NCBI GenBank assembly: GCA_009777245.1
Contig: WRMF01000003.1
Location: 1-64,000 of the forward strand
Direction: 5' to 3'
DNA length: 64,000 nt
From: Betaproteobacteria bacterium
GTDB taxonomy: Bacteria; Pseudomonadota; Gammaproteobacteria; Burkholderiales; Rhodocyclaceae
Shown here: one piece after another, positions 41,315 through 50,583 of the stretch
How positions within the stretch are numbered: the first letter of the stretch is position 1
Layout: each line of letters opens with the position of its first letter
Made by a program: the position numbers and the translations under genes
The notes under the pieces: model-generated
The model's database searches: none
What the model was told of the DNA's origin: nothing
The model's input: only the letters and a program-made list of their open reading frames with translations

Positions 41315-43156
41315 ATGAACAAGACATCCAGTCAGCAATCCGCAAGCCGCGCCCAGGCCAAAGCGCATCGGGAAACCGAAACCAAGACCGAACACCGGCT
41401 GAAATTGGAAGAAGTCCTGGCCATGATGGTCAAGGACAAACTGGTCACTCAAAATGACGCCGATGACCTTCGGCTTGCCAGACGGAGCGCGCGGGAAATA
41501 CATCCGCTTGTCCAGATTGCCGATCAGAAATGGCGGCATCCTGAGCCGCCGCATAAAATCCTGCATCTTGAGATGCTGACCGAATGGCTGGCGGAGCGGA
41601 GCGGCATTCCCTACCGGCACATTGACCCCTTGAAGATAGACTTTACCGGCGTCGCCACCGTTGTTTCCAGCACTTATGCGGCGCGATTCTCCATACTGCC
41701 CATCGAGATCAACGCGCAGGAAGTCACCATCGCCACTTCCGAGCCTTTTCTGCGCGAGTGGGAGCCGGAACTGGCGCATGTCCTGCAACGAAAAATCCAC
41801 AGGGTATTTGCCAATCCGCTTGATGTCACCCGCTTTCTGGCGGAATTCTTCAAGCTCGCCGAATCGGTCAAACGCGCCTCGAAAAGCGATCAGCAGCAGC
41901 AAAGCGGACTTGCCAATTTCGAGCAGATTGTTGAATTGGGGCGCAGCAATCAACAACTGGATGCCAACGACCAAAGCATCGTGCATATCGTTGATTGGCT
42001 CTGGCAATACGCTTTTGACCAACGCGCCTCCGATATCCACATCGAACCCCGGCGGGGAATAGGCATCATCCGTTTTCGCATTGACGGCGTATTGCATCAG
42101 GTCTATCAGATTCCCGCTTCGGTCACGGCGGCAATGACCAGCCGGATCAAGCTCCTGGGGCGTATGGATGTGATCGAAAAACGCCGCCCCCAGGATGGCC
42201 GGATAAAAACCCTTATGCCCAACGGCGACGAGGTGGAGCTGCGCCTATCAACCCTGCCCACAGCCTTTGGCGAAAAACTGGTCATGCGGATTTTCGACCC
42301 GGAAGTGCTGGTGCGCGATTTCTCCCAACTGGGATTTTCCCGCGAAGACATTGCCCGCTGGAATACAATGACCGCGCGTCCCAACGGCATCATTTTGGTG
42401 ACCGGCCCTACCGGCTCCGGCAAGACGACGACCCTCTATTCCACCCTGAAGCAGTTGGCAACCCCGGAAGTCAATGTCTGCACTCTGGAAGACCCAATCG
42501 AAATGGTTGAGCCTTCCTTCAACCAGATGCAGGTGCAGCACGGCATTGACATGAGTTTTGCCGAAGGCGTGCGCGCCCTGATGCGGCAAGACCCTGACAT
42601 CATCATGGTCGGCGAAATTCGCGATCTGGAAACCGCTGAAATGGCTATTCAGGCATCGCTCACCGGACACCTTGTCTTATCCACCCTGCACACCAACGAC
42701 GCGCCCTCCGCCATTACCCGCCTGCAAGACCTTGGGGTTCCCGGCTATCTAATCAGCGCCACCCTGCTCGGCATCCTCGCGCAACGGTTGTTACGCACCC
42801 TGTGTCCGCTCTGCAAAAAGCGGGTTCCTATGGACGATACCATGCGCGAAATCTGGCAGAACCTCGTCGCTCCCTGGAAAGGGCGGGAGCCTGAACACTT
42901 GTATATCCCCGAAGGCTGCCTGGAATGCAGGATGACCGGCTTTTCCGGGCGGATCGGCGTCTATGAGCTGCTTGTTATGAGTCCCGGAATCAAGAAGCAT
43001 ATTTCCCATACAACCGACATCACGGCGCTTCGCGCCGAAGCCTTCCGGGAAGGTATGCGCGCCCTTCGCATTTCCGGCGCCCAAAAGATTGCCGCAGGCT
43101 TGACCTCAATGGAAGCGGTTGTCCGGGTCGCTCCGCTTTCTGATACCGATCAATAG
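41315..43156 (+). CDS. GspE/PilB-family secretion or pilus ATPase
   Basis: A 613-residue hexameric ATPase. An N-terminal T2SSE_N-like domain (about residues 30–150) precedes DQSIVHIVDWLWQYAFDQRASDIHIEP. The Walker A motif is VTGPTGSGKTTTLYSTL, the Asp box is LEDPIE, Walker B is DPDIIMVGEIRDLETAE, and STLHTNDAPSAITRL is the His box. A tetra-Cys zinc site (CPLC and CLEC) follows. No pilC, pilD or gsp genes are adjacent, so the machine it drives is unknown; the prepilin-like gene at 2.3 kb is one candidate client. ATG 41315 replaces the track's 41198, which adds an implausible leader. Confidence 0.9.
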   Translation: MNKTSSQQSASRAQAKAHRETETKTEHRLKLEEVLAMMVKDKLVTQNDADDLRLARRSAREIHPLVQIADQKWRHPEPPHKILHLEMLTEWLAERSGIPYRHIDPLKIDFTGVATVVSSTYAARFSILPIEINAQEVTIATSEPFLREWEPELAHVLQRKIHRVFANPLDVTRFLAEFFKLAESVKRASKSDQQQQSGLANFEQIVELGRSNQQLDANDQSIVHIVDWLWQYAFDQRASDIHIEPRRGIGIIRFRIDGVLHQVYQIPASVTAAMTSRIKLLGRMDVIEKRRPQDGRIKTLMPNGDEVELRLSTLPTAFGEKLVMRIFDPEVLVRDFSQLGFSREDIARWNTMTARPNGIILVTGPTGSGKTTTLYSTLKQLATPEVNVCTLEDPIEMVEPSFNQMQVQHGIDMSFAEGVRALMRQDPDIIMVGEIRDLETAEMAIQASLTGHLVLSTLHTNDAPSAITRLQDLGVPGYLISATLLGILAQRLLRTLCPLCKKRVPMDDTMREIWQNLVAPWKGREPEHLYIPEGCLECRMTGFSGRIGVYELLVMSPGIKKHISHTTDITALRAEAFREGMRALRISGAQKIAAGLTSMEAVVRVAPLSDTDQ

Positions 43157-43355
43157 CCGGTTTTCCTGACGTTCTTCCTTGACGGAAGGTCTGGTCGACG
43201 AATGAACGGCGGCGGCTCGGAATTCTCTGCGGGAGCGGCTGATTCAATTTCCGGGAGCGCAGGGCAGGTGTTGAAATTCAGGCTGCGCAGCTGCTGGCTT
43301 ATATAGTTATTCCTTTGAATAAAGATTCGGTTTGAGAATGTACATTTTTTACGCA

Positions 43356-44177
43356 CTAACTCTGACAGGCAGGGCAATAAAAACTGGCGCGTCCGGCAAG
43401 CGGTGCGCGAAGAATCTCCGTCCCGCAATTTACGCAAGGCAGGCCCTCGCGCCCGTATACCGCGCATTGCAACTGGAAGCTGCCTGCGCCGCCGTCGCTA
43501 TGCACATAGTCGCGCAGGCTGCTACCGCCCGCCGCAATGGCTTCATTTAAGGTCACGCCGATAGCGTTCGCCAGCGCGGCAAGCTCTTCCTCCTTGACCT
43601 TCCTCGCTTCCCTGAACGGGGAAATTCCGGCTTTGTAAAGGCTCTCCGCTGCGTAGATGTTGCCTACGCCTACCAGAAAATTAGCGTTCATGATGAGCGA
43701 CTTGATCGGCGTTTTTCGCCCGGCGGCTAGACGAATCAACCATTCCGGCGTAAATTCCGGCGACAACGGCTCCATGCCGAGCTTTGCGAGCAACGGATGC
43801 TTTATTGGGTCATCGCCCGCTTGCCATGCGATAAGCCCAAAACGGCGCGGATCGCGAAAGCGCAAAATCACCCCCGGAAATACAAAGTCCACATGATCAT
43901 GCCGTAAAGGTTCCGGAAAAGGGGAAAGCACAAGACGCAGACTCCCCGACATGCCAAGATGCAGAATCAGCCAGCCTTTTGCTTTTGGCCAGTGAAAGAG
44001 CATATATTTACCGCATCGGCGTATTTCCGACAATTCCAGTCCGCCAAGGCGATCATCAAGGTTCGGCGGAAACGGCAGACGGAGACCTTCGCGGCGCGCG
44101 ACGAACGAGATCAGCCGCTGCCCGACCAAAGGCAGTAGTCCCAGGCGGCTTACTTCGACTTCAGGCAATTCAGGCAT
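43356..44177 (-). CDS. mutM: Formamidopyrimidine-DNA glycosylase
   Basis: A 273-residue base-excision repair enzyme for 8-oxoguanine. MPELPEVEVSRLGL gives the catalytic Pro2 and Glu3. The C-terminal zinc finger reads CVNCG and CPAC (YGREGLPCVNCGTEILRAPL). LVGVGNIYAAESLYKAGISP is the helix-two-turn-helix. The track starts 19 codons too early; Pro2 must follow the initiator Met at 44177. It is convergent with the ATPase gene, separated by 199 bp without a visible gene. Confidence 0.96.
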   Translation of the reverse strand: MPELPEVEVSRLGLLPLVGQRLISFVARREGLRLPFPPNLDDRLGGLELSEIRRCGKYMLFHWPKAKGWLILHLGMSGSLRLVLSPFPEPLRHDHVDFVFPGVILRFRDPRRFGLIAWQAGDDPIKHPLLAKLGMEPLSPEFTPEWLIRLAAGRKTPIKSLIMNANFLVGVGNIYAAESLYKAGISPFREARKVKEEELAALANAIGVTLNEAIAAGGSSLRDYVHSDGGAGSFQLQCAVYGREGLPCVNCGTEILRAPLAGRASFYCPACQS

Positions 44178-44272
44178 GGTTTTTTTGAGAGTCGCAATGT
44201 TTGTGCAGCTATTTCTTGTCAATCCCGAAGTCAACGATTATCCTTCTAGGTTCGTTTTGTTTGGGACTACCC

Positions 44273-45529
44273 ATGAATCCTACTACGGTACAGATAGTCA
44301 GCGCAGCAATTTTCGCAATTGCTATCCTGCATACTTTTGCCGCCAGTTTTGTCGAACGTTTGGCGCATGTATTTCCTTCCCACGCCAAATTATGGCATCT
44401 GCTTTCCGAAGTGGAAGCGGTGTTCGGCTTCTGGGCAATTGTGCTGGTCGTCTTTCTGGTGATCCACAGCGGCCACAAGGAAGCAGCGGCCTATCTTGAC
44501 CACCGCGATTATACGGAACCGATGTTCGTATTCGCCATCATGGTTGTCGCCGCCTCAAGGCCGGTCATTCAGTTTGCCGCCGCGATTGTAGAGGTTGTAT
44601 CCAGAGTTATTCCCCTGTCACGCCCGGTCGCGGTCTATTTCACCATCATGACGATTGTGCCGCTTCTGGGTTCCTTCATCACCGAGCCTGCCGCCATGAC
44701 CCTTGCTGCATTGATGTTGAAAGAGCTTTACTACAGCAAAGGGATTTCTTCCCGCCTGATGTACGCCACGATAGGAGTCTTGTTCGTCAGCGTCTCCATC
44801 GGCGGAACCCTTACCAACTTTGCCGCCCCGCCAGTGCTGATGGTGGCGAAAACATGGGATTGGAGCAGTTGGTACATGCTCACTCACTTCGGCTGGCGAA
44901 GCGCATTGGCGGTCTTTATCAACGCGATTATCGTCACCTTCTTGTTCAGGAAGGAGTTACGGCAGATTTCTCTGCCTGAGAAGGAAGCCAGGGATAGCGT
45001 ACCTGCAACTATGGTTGCCATTCATCTTTTCCTGCTTTTTGTCGTTGTATTTTTCGCCCACCATCCGCCGGTATTTATCGGCGCTTTCCTGTTCTTCATG
45101 GGTTTGGCGACCGCCTATCCGCAGTATCAGGAACGCCTGATGCTGCGGGAAGGGTTGATGGTTGCCTTCTTTCTTGCCGGACTGGTCACGCTGGGCGGAC
45201 AACAGATTTGGTGGCTGCAAAACCTGCTGACCAAAATGGACGCGACCAGCATCTACTATGGCGCGACTGCCCTGACTGCCGTTACCGACAATGCCGCCCT
45301 GACTTATCTGGGTTCGTTGGTTGAAGGTCTGACAGAGGATTTCAAGTATGCGCTTGTCGCTGGCGCGGTGACGGGCGGCGGTTTGACCGTGATTGCCAAC
45401 GCCCCGAATCCGGCGGGAATGTCCATCTTGCGCGGCGATTTCAAGGGCAGTTCGGTAAGCCCGCTCTGGCTTTTCCTGGCCGCCTTGCCGCCAACTCTGG
45501 TGACCATTGTCGCTTTCAGATTTTTGTGA
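44273..45529 (+). CDS. Putative Na+/H+ antiporter (Na_H_antiport_3 type)
   Basis: A 418-residue membrane protein with about eleven helices. FITEPAAMTLAALMLKELYY, GGTLTNFAAPPVLMVAKTWDW and GATALTAVTDNAALTYLGSL match the pattern of the putative sodium/proton antiporter family related to NhaD, including the conserved Thr-Asp-Asn and Asn-Pro-Ala-Gly segments. The ion is inferred from the family. ATG 44273 is used; the track's 44201 adds a leader overlapping the mutM promoter region. It is divergent from mutM. Confidence 0.82.
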   Translation: MNPTTVQIVSAAIFAIAILHTFAASFVERLAHVFPSHAKLWHLLSEVEAVFGFWAIVLVVFLVIHSGHKEAAAYLDHRDYTEPMFVFAIMVVAASRPVIQFAAAIVEVVSRVIPLSRPVAVYFTIMTIVPLLGSFITEPAAMTLAALMLKELYYSKGISSRLMYATIGVLFVSVSIGGTLTNFAAPPVLMVAKTWDWSSWYMLTHFGWRSALAVFINAIIVTFLFRKELRQISLPEKEARDSVPATMVAIHLFLLFVVVFFAHHPPVFIGAFLFFMGLATAYPQYQERLMLREGLMVAFFLAGLVTLGGQQIWWLQNLLTKMDATSIYYGATALTAVTDNAALTYLGSLVEGLTEDFKYALVAGAVTGGGLTVIANAPNPAGMSILRGDFKGSSVSPLWLFLAALPPTLVTIVAFRFL

Positions 45530-45548
45530 CCAATTTTGTAAAAAAGGC

Positions 45549-45575
45549 TCAAGTTTTGCCCAAAACAGCCGATAA
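45549..45575 (+). promoter_or_regulatory. Sigma-28 (FliA) type promoter
   Basis: TCAAGTTT, an 11-base spacer and GCCGATAA match the FliA consensus TAAAGTTT-N11-GCCGATAA at all but one position. The start site would fall about 35–40 bases before the ATG of the small motility-type gene. It is the only such site I noticed in the window. Confidence 0.85.
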
Positions 45576-45620
45576 GAATAGAATCAGGCTGATTTTATGT
45601 AGCAAGACAGGAGAAACGAT

Positions 45621-45818
45621 ATGAACGTAGGCAATATCAGCGCCTTGACCGCCGAGCAGACTTCACAGGCAGTAGGTCTTGCGGTATTCAAGAGTGCCTT
45701 GAAGATTCAGGAGCAGGCGGCCATGCAGCTTTTGGAGGCTATTCCCAGCCCGACATCTGCCCAGACTGTCGCCAGCAATCCGCCCCATTTGGGACAGGCT
45801 GTTGATGTCCGGGTGTAG
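45621..45818 (+). CDS. Small putative motility protein (YjfB family)
   Basis: A 65-residue protein. ALTAEQTSQAVGLAVFKSAL and KIQEQAAMQLLEAIP match the short YjfB-like family (annotated as putative motility protein), whose function is unknown. It has a central amphipathic helix and no signal peptide. AGGAG precedes the ATG. An exact sigma-28-type promoter upstream and a terminator directly after make it a monocistronic gene that should be expressed with late flagellar genes. No flagellar gene is nearby. Confidence 0.8.
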   Translation: MNVGNISALTAEQTSQAVGLAVFKSALKIQEQAAMQLLEAIPSPTSAQTVASNPPHLGQAVDVRV

Positions 45819-45838
45819 TCCGCGCGATAAATCCTTAC

Positions 45839-45868
45839 CAAAACGGGACGCGAAAGCGTCCCGTTTTG
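45839..45868 (+). terminator. Intrinsic terminator of the small motility gene
   Basis: AAAACGGGACGC, GAAA loop, GCGTCCCGTTTT: a perfect 12-bp stem with a stable tetraloop and a T-tract, 20 bases after the stop. The A-tract on the other side makes it usable in both directions, so it may also serve the convergent M16 gene. Confidence 0.95.
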
Positions 45869-45960
45869 CCGTTTGCAGAACCGCAGTCCGGTTGAACTTT
45901 GAGCAATGGGGCTGACCCCGACGAGCTTCGCCGCCCTCTATTTTTATAGTAATTTCCGCT

Positions 45961-47355
45961 CTAGTTATTCCGGGCGCTGGCTTTGGCCAGAGAGATCGGC
46001 TCCAGAACGCCGACCGTCAAGGCATCATCCTCAAACCACTTCCGCGCGGCGGCGCGGATGTCATCCGCGCTCACCTCTTCCAGTCTCTTGATTATGGCTC
46101 CTATCGCCTGATGCGAAAATCCCAATACCTCCATCGAGCCGATTTCCATCGCCTGCCCAAACACCGAATCCCGCGCATAAACCCGACCGGCAATCAACTG
46201 CGCCTTGGCGCGTTTCAGTTCATCCTCGGAAACGCCATGTTCCGCAATATCGGCTATTTCCTCGCGCATGGCTTGTTCCAACGCTTCCGGCGTGTATCCG
46301 GGCAACGGGCTTCCATAAAAATAAAAGAGCGCGGGGCCGCGCCCCAAATTGTCATAGGAGGCGCCGACATTGGCGGCGATCTTTCGCTCCCGCACAAGGC
46401 GCTGTGGCAGCCGCGCGGCGGCATGACCATCCAGAATGGCGGCAAGCATATCAAGAGCGTAAGGGTCAACCGGCTCGCCATCACCTATTCGCTCTATTTT
46501 GGGCGTTTTCCAGGCCATGAGAAGCAAGGGCAATTCAGCAGGCCCCTTGACGACCAGCCGCCGGATGCCTCTTTGCGTCGGCTCGGCCTGCATCCGGCGA
46601 ACCGGCAATTTTTGCACCTTCATGCTTCCGTAATGTCGCTCGGCAAGACGGAATACCGCTTCATGCTCAACATCGCCGCTCACAACCAGAATCGCGTTGT
46701 TCGGCGCATACCAGGTCGTATGCCATGCTTTCGCGTCGTCGTAGGTCATGTGCATGAGATCGTCCATCCAGCCGATCACCGGACGGCGGTAAGGGTGCGT
46801 CTGAAAGGCTACCGCGTTGGTCTGCTCGAACAGCAACGCCTGCGGATTATCATCCGTTCGCATCCTCCGCTCTTCCATGACAACCTTGATCTCCTGCGCG
46901 AATTCTTCCGGCGCGACGCTCAAATGCCCCATCCGGTCGGATTCCAGCGCCATCATTTCGCCCAGTTTTTCCTTGGGTATTTGCTGAAAATAGGCGGTGT
47001 AATCCCGGCTGGTAAAGGCATTGTCCCGCCCGCCGGCAGCGGCGACAAGGCGGCTGAATTCGCCCGCGCCGATTTTTGGAGTCCCCTTGAACATCATGTG
47101 CTCAAGTGTGTGCGCCAGACCGGAAGAACCGTCAATCTCATCCACACTGCCGATCCGATACCAGACCATTTGTGTCGCCACAGGAGCGCGGCGGTCTTCC
47201 TTGACCACGACCTTGAGACCATTTGCCAGCGTCCTCTCAAAAACATTGTCGTTTTCCGAATACGCGGGAGAAGCCGCAAGCAACAGCGCCGCAACGAAAA
47301 TATTACGCGCAAATAAAATCCGACTAAAAAACGAATTAAAGCGTGAATGTGTCAT
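45961..47355 (-). CDS. M16-family zinc metalloprotease (PqqL/pitrilysin-like)
   Basis: A 464-residue periplasmic peptidase with a signal peptide (NIFVAALLLAASPAYS). The inverted zinc motif is HTLEHMMFKG (HxxEH), with the third ligand Glu expected in the ALESDRMGHL region. A second, non-catalytic M16 half follows (VSGDVEHEAVFRLAERHYG). Divergent ftsYEX is its usual neighbour; the second M16 gene, rsmD and coaD often found downstream are missing. ATG 47355 is the real start; the track's 47520 runs into repeat sequence. Confidence 0.9.
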   Translation of the reverse strand: MTHSRFNSFFSRILFARNIFVAALLLAASPAYSENDNVFERTLANGLKVVVKEDRRAPVATQMVWYRIGSVDEIDGSSGLAHTLEHMMFKGTPKIGAGEFSRLVAAAGGRDNAFTSRDYTAYFQQIPKEKLGEMMALESDRMGHLSVAPEEFAQEIKVVMEERRMRTDDNPQALLFEQTNAVAFQTHPYRRPVIGWMDDLMHMTYDDAKAWHTTWYAPNNAILVVSGDVEHEAVFRLAERHYGSMKVQKLPVRRMQAEPTQRGIRRLVVKGPAELPLLLMAWKTPKIERIGDGEPVDPYALDMLAAILDGHAAARLPQRLVRERKIAANVGASYDNLGRGPALFYFYGSPLPGYTPEALEQAMREEIADIAEHGVSEDELKRAKAQLIAGRVYARDSVFGQAMEIGSMEVLGFSHQAIGAIIKRLEEVSADDIRAAARKWFEDDALTVGVLEPISLAKASARNN

Positions 47356-47930
47356 GGGGAATGCGCCTTTCTGATAGATTTTGCAAGTCTTCCCAGTATA
47401 GTAAAGACAAGGGCTGCAAGACAAGCCGCCCAGCTGGTAAAAGACATCCTTTCGTTTATAGCGCTTTCCTTGAATAAAGCGACGGTCAAGTGATGTGCGG
47501 GAGAGGCAAAATACCCGCATCCCCTCTCCCGCTTGCGGGAGAGGGTGGCCGTAGGCCGGGAGAGGGCCGCAGGTCAGATTGAAATTGACGCTTCCTGATT
47601 ATCAATCCACTTGCCCTCTCCCCCGGCCCCTCTCCCATAAATGGGAGAGGGGAGCAAAGCGCGTTCCTCTCTCCTGCGCCTTCTATCACTCGTCATTCCC
47701 GCCTTCGCGGGAATGACGAGTTATTTGGGTCTGTATAAAAAAGCGGCTACGTCGGATAGCCAGCGTAGGCTACCAGCAAAACAGGCCGCGTACTCCCCCC
47801 GACCCCTCTCCCACTCGCGGCGCAGCCACAAGCGGGAGAGGGGAGAAAATCCCCGCGCCGCCTGCCAATTTTCTCTATCCCGCTCGCCAATTTTGATGCC
47901 TATCCGTTTGAACCGCGACCCATGTGAGCG
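47356..47930 (+). repeat. Gene-free stretch dense with GGGAGAGGG palindromes
   Basis: Of the 646 bp between the M16 gene and ftsY, 47456–47930 is almost all repeat. It has a TTCCTTGAATAAAGCG unit, CCCTCTCCCGCTTGCGGGAG (47521–47542), the composite element shared with 19140–19250 (47550–47660), TCATTCCCGCCTTCGCGGGA (47693–47720) and CCCCTCTCCCACTCGCGG…CGGGAGAGGGG (47807–47846). I see no gene. ORFs called here are repeat translations. Confidence 0.75.
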
Positions 47931-47934
47931 TTCG

Positions 47935-47963
47935 TTGTTTGGTATAGCCAGCGCATGTATAAT
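47935..47963 (+). promoter_or_regulatory. Promoter of ftsY–ftsE–ftsX
   Basis: TTGTTT (47935–47940), 17-bp spacer, TATAAT (47958–47963), 38 bases before the ftsY ATG. It begins immediately after the repeat tract ends. Confidence 0.7.
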
Positions 47964-48001
47964 TCCCGTCGCTTTCCATTTGCAATCATCCGACAACCCT
48001 C

Positions 48002-48961
48002 ATGTTCAGCTTCCTGAAGAAAAAAGACGAAAATGCGCCGGAAAAAAGCGAGCCGCGTAGCTGGCGCGAACGCCTGTTCGACGGTCTGGCTCGCACCAGA
48101 GCGCAATTGGGCGGACAGATGCAGACGTTATTCTCTCGCGGCAAGGTGGATGACGAACTGCTGGAAGAACTGGAAAGCCTGCTCCTCGCCGCCGATGTCG
48201 GGATTGAAGCCACAGGAAGCCTGCTCTTGGCCCTGAAGGAACGCGCAAAAAAAGAAAAGCCGGAAGACGCAAAAGCCATTCAGAACGCGCTTGCCCAGGC
48301 TCTCTTTGAACTCATCCGTCCGTTGGAAGCGCCGCTTGAAACAGACACAAGCAAGCCATTCATCATCATGATCGCAGGGGTCAATGGCGCGGGCAAAACC
48401 ACTTCCATCGGCAAACTCGCCAAGTATTTCCAGAATCAGGGAAAAAGCGTCCTGCTTGCGGCAGGCGACACATTCCGCGCCGCAGCCCGCGAACAGCTTG
48501 TCGCCTGGGGCGAACGCAATAACGTCACGGTAATCTCGCAGGATAGTGGCGATCCGGCAGCGGTCATTTTCGACGCCATTCACGCCGCTCGCGCCCGAAA
48601 TGTGGACATCGTGCTCGCGGACACCGCCGGACGGCTGCCCACTCAGCTTAATCTTATGGAAGAAATCGCCAAGATTCGCCGGGTCATCCAGAAAGCGGAT
48701 CCGACCGGCCCGCATGAAGTTCTACTGGTGCTGGACGCCAATATCGGACAAAATACGCTTGCCCAGGTCAAGGCTTTCGACCAGGCAATCGCGGTTTCCG
48801 GCCTCGTCCTTACCAAACTGGACGGAACCGCCAAGGGCGGCGTAATCGCCGCCATCGCCCGTCAATGCCCCAAGCCTATCCGTTTCATAGGCGTGGGCGA
48901 AGGAATTGACGATTTGCGCCCCTTTGTCGCGCAGGAATTTGCGGAAGCATTGTTCACATGA
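48002..48961 (+). CDS. ftsY: Signal recognition particle receptor FtsY
   Basis: A 319-residue SRP GTPase of the NG type with only a short acidic N-terminus (FSFLKKKDENAPEKSEPR). G1 is GVNGAGKTTSIGKLA, then GDTFRAAAREQL, G3 DTAGRLPTQLNLMEE and G4 TKLDGTAKGG. It docks ribosome–SRP complexes at the inner membrane. It is the first gene of ftsYEX; the ftsE start overlaps its stop (ATGA). Confidence 0.96.
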   Translation: MFSFLKKKDENAPEKSEPRSWRERLFDGLARTRAQLGGQMQTLFSRGKVDDELLEELESLLLAADVGIEATGSLLLALKERAKKEKPEDAKAIQNALAQALFELIRPLEAPLETDTSKPFIIMIAGVNGAGKTTSIGKLAKYFQNQGKSVLLAAGDTFRAAAREQLVAWGERNNVTVISQDSGDPAAVIFDAIHAARARNVDIVLADTAGRLPTQLNLMEEIAKIRRVIQKADPTGPHEVLLVLDANIGQNTLAQVKAFDQAIAVSGLVLTKLDGTAKGGVIAAIARQCPKPIRFIGVGEGIDDLRPFVAQEFAEALFT

Positions 48962-49611
48962 TTGTCGGCAGCCACCTTGTCAAACGCTATTTCGGCGGCT
49001 TTGAAGCCATAAGGGATGTCAGCTTTGAAATCGAAGCAGGCAAAATGGCGCTGATCGGCGGTCATTCGGGCGCGGGCAAAACGACGCTCCTTAAACTCAT
49101 GGGCGCGATTGAGCGCCCCACTTCCGGCAGTCTGGTCGTAGGCGGGCAAAATCTGATGGCCATTCGGAACAGCGCCCTGCCCTTTCTGCGCCGCAACCTT
49201 GGCCTGGTCTTTCAGGATCAAAAGCTGCTTTTTGACCGCCCCGCCCTGGAAAACGTGCTCCTGCCGCTGGAAATCATCGGACTTTCCCCGCGTGAAGCGC
49301 AACGCCGCGCCCGAGCCGCGCTTGACAAGGTTGGACTGCTCGCCCGCGAAAAAGCATATCCTATCGCCTTGTCCGGCGGAGAGCAGCAACGGCTGGCCAT
49401 TGCCCGCGCCGTGGTCAATCGTCCTTCCGTCCTGCTCGTCGACGAGCCTACCGCCAACCTCGATGAAGGTTCCGCCAAACAGGTGCTTGATCTTTTCGCC
49501 GCCTTCAATCAGGTGGGCGTAACCGTCATTATCGCAACTCACGCGCCCCGCGAAATTCCGGGACACGATCTTCAGCTCCTGACCCTTGACCACGGTCAGC
49601 TTGCGCCATGA
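48958..49611 (+). CDS. ftsE: Cell division ATP-binding protein FtsE
   Basis: A 217-residue ABC ATPase. Walker A is GGHSGAGKTTLLKLM, the signature LSGGEQQRLAIARAVV and Walker B VLLVDEPTANLD. With FtsX it activates septal peptidoglycan hydrolases rather than moving a substrate. It is coupled on both sides by 4-bp overlaps. Confidence 0.95.
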   Translation: MIVGSHLVKRYFGGFEAIRDVSFEIEAGKMALIGGHSGAGKTTLLKLMGAIERPTSGSLVVGGQNLMAIRNSALPFLRRNLGLVFQDQKLLFDRPALENVLLPLEIIGLSPREAQRRARAALDKVGLLAREKAYPIALSGGEQQRLAIARAVVNRPSVLLVDEPTANLDEGSAKQVLDLFAAFNQVGVTVIIATHAPREIPGHDLQLLTLDHGQLAP

Positions 49612-50507
49612 ATGCCTGGTTCAGACAACATTATGCGGCTTTTTCCCGCGCCATCCGGCGGCTTGCCGCCGCGCCCCTCAACACCTTGCTGTCATTGCTC
49701 GTCATAGGCATAGCCATGACGCTGCCCGCCGCCGGTTACGTCTTTCTTGACAACATCCGCGCCCTGGGCGCGAACCATACCGTCATTCAGCAAGTCAGCC
49801 TGTTCATGGAGACCGGCGCTTCCGGCAAAGCTGTCGCGGCAGTAAGACAGCGGGTTGATGAACGCCTGCCCGGACAATGGCGTTTTGTTCCCCGCGACGA
49901 CGCGCTGCGACAACTGAAAAATACCGAAGGTATGGCGGAAATCATAGCGGCCTTACCGAAAAACCCGCTGCCTGACGCTTTTGTTCTGGAACCCATTGAC
50001 GCCGACCCGGAAAATCTGGAAAGCCTGCGCGCCGAATTCGCTGATTTTCCCGGCGTTGCCCATGTACAGCTTGATTCCGCCTGGATCAAGCGTTTCAACA
50101 GTTTTTTGCGCCTTGGCATGCAAGCGGTCAATTTGCTTGCGCTGGTGTTTGCCGTCGGTCTTGTCGCGGTCACATTCAACACGATCCGCCTGCAAGTTCT
50201 GGGGCAGGCCGATGAAATCGAGGTTGCCCGCCTGATTGGGGCGACGGACGCCTTCATCCGCCGTCCCTTTTATTATTCCGGTATTTTGCAGGGGGCGCTT
50301 GGCGGCCTGGCCGCCGTATTCCTGCTGCTTTCCGGCATTGCTGTTTTGAATCCTTCCGTCACCCAGCTTGCCGCGCTCTACGGCAGCGATTTTGCCCTGC
50401 ATCCTCCGGGCTTTGCCTATGCCGCCCTCCTCGTCGCTCTCGGCGCGTTTCTAGGCTGGCTTGGCGCGCAGCTTTCCGTCAGCCTCGCCCTGCGGCATAT
50501 GAAGTAG
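49608..50507 (+). CDS. ftsX: Cell division protein FtsX
   Basis: A 299-residue permease-like protein with one membrane helix near residue 30, a large periplasmic loop (residues about 50–165) and three more helices (LLALVFAVGLVAVTF, GALGGLAAVFLLLSGI, FAYAALLVALGAFLGWL). The periplasmic loop would recruit an EnvC/NlpD-type activator. It is the last gene of ftsYEX and convergent with nadA. Confidence 0.93.
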   Translation: MNAWFRQHYAAFSRAIRRLAAAPLNTLLSLLVIGIAMTLPAAGYVFLDNIRALGANHTVIQQVSLFMETGASGKAVAAVRQRVDERLPGQWRFVPRDDALRQLKNTEGMAEIIAALPKNPLPDAFVLEPIDADPENLESLRAEFADFPGVAHVQLDSAWIKRFNSFLRLGMQAVNLLALVFAVGLVAVTFNTIRLQVLGQADEIEVARLIGATDAFIRRPFYYSGILQGALGGLAAVFLLLSGIAVLNPSVTQLAALYGSDFALHPPGFAYAALLVALGAFLGWLGAQLSVSLALRHMK

Positions 50508-50583
50508 GTAGAATCCCCGCGCTCGAAGGTATCGGTACGTCCATCCGCCGCCGCAAGACAGGGCGGACAGGGCGAGCCGCTCT

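Noticed and set aside
46111-47316. 401-residue plus-strand ORF opposite the M16 protease
   Set aside because: Antisense to a gene with clear signal peptide and HxxEH motif; composition is typical of a shadow frame.
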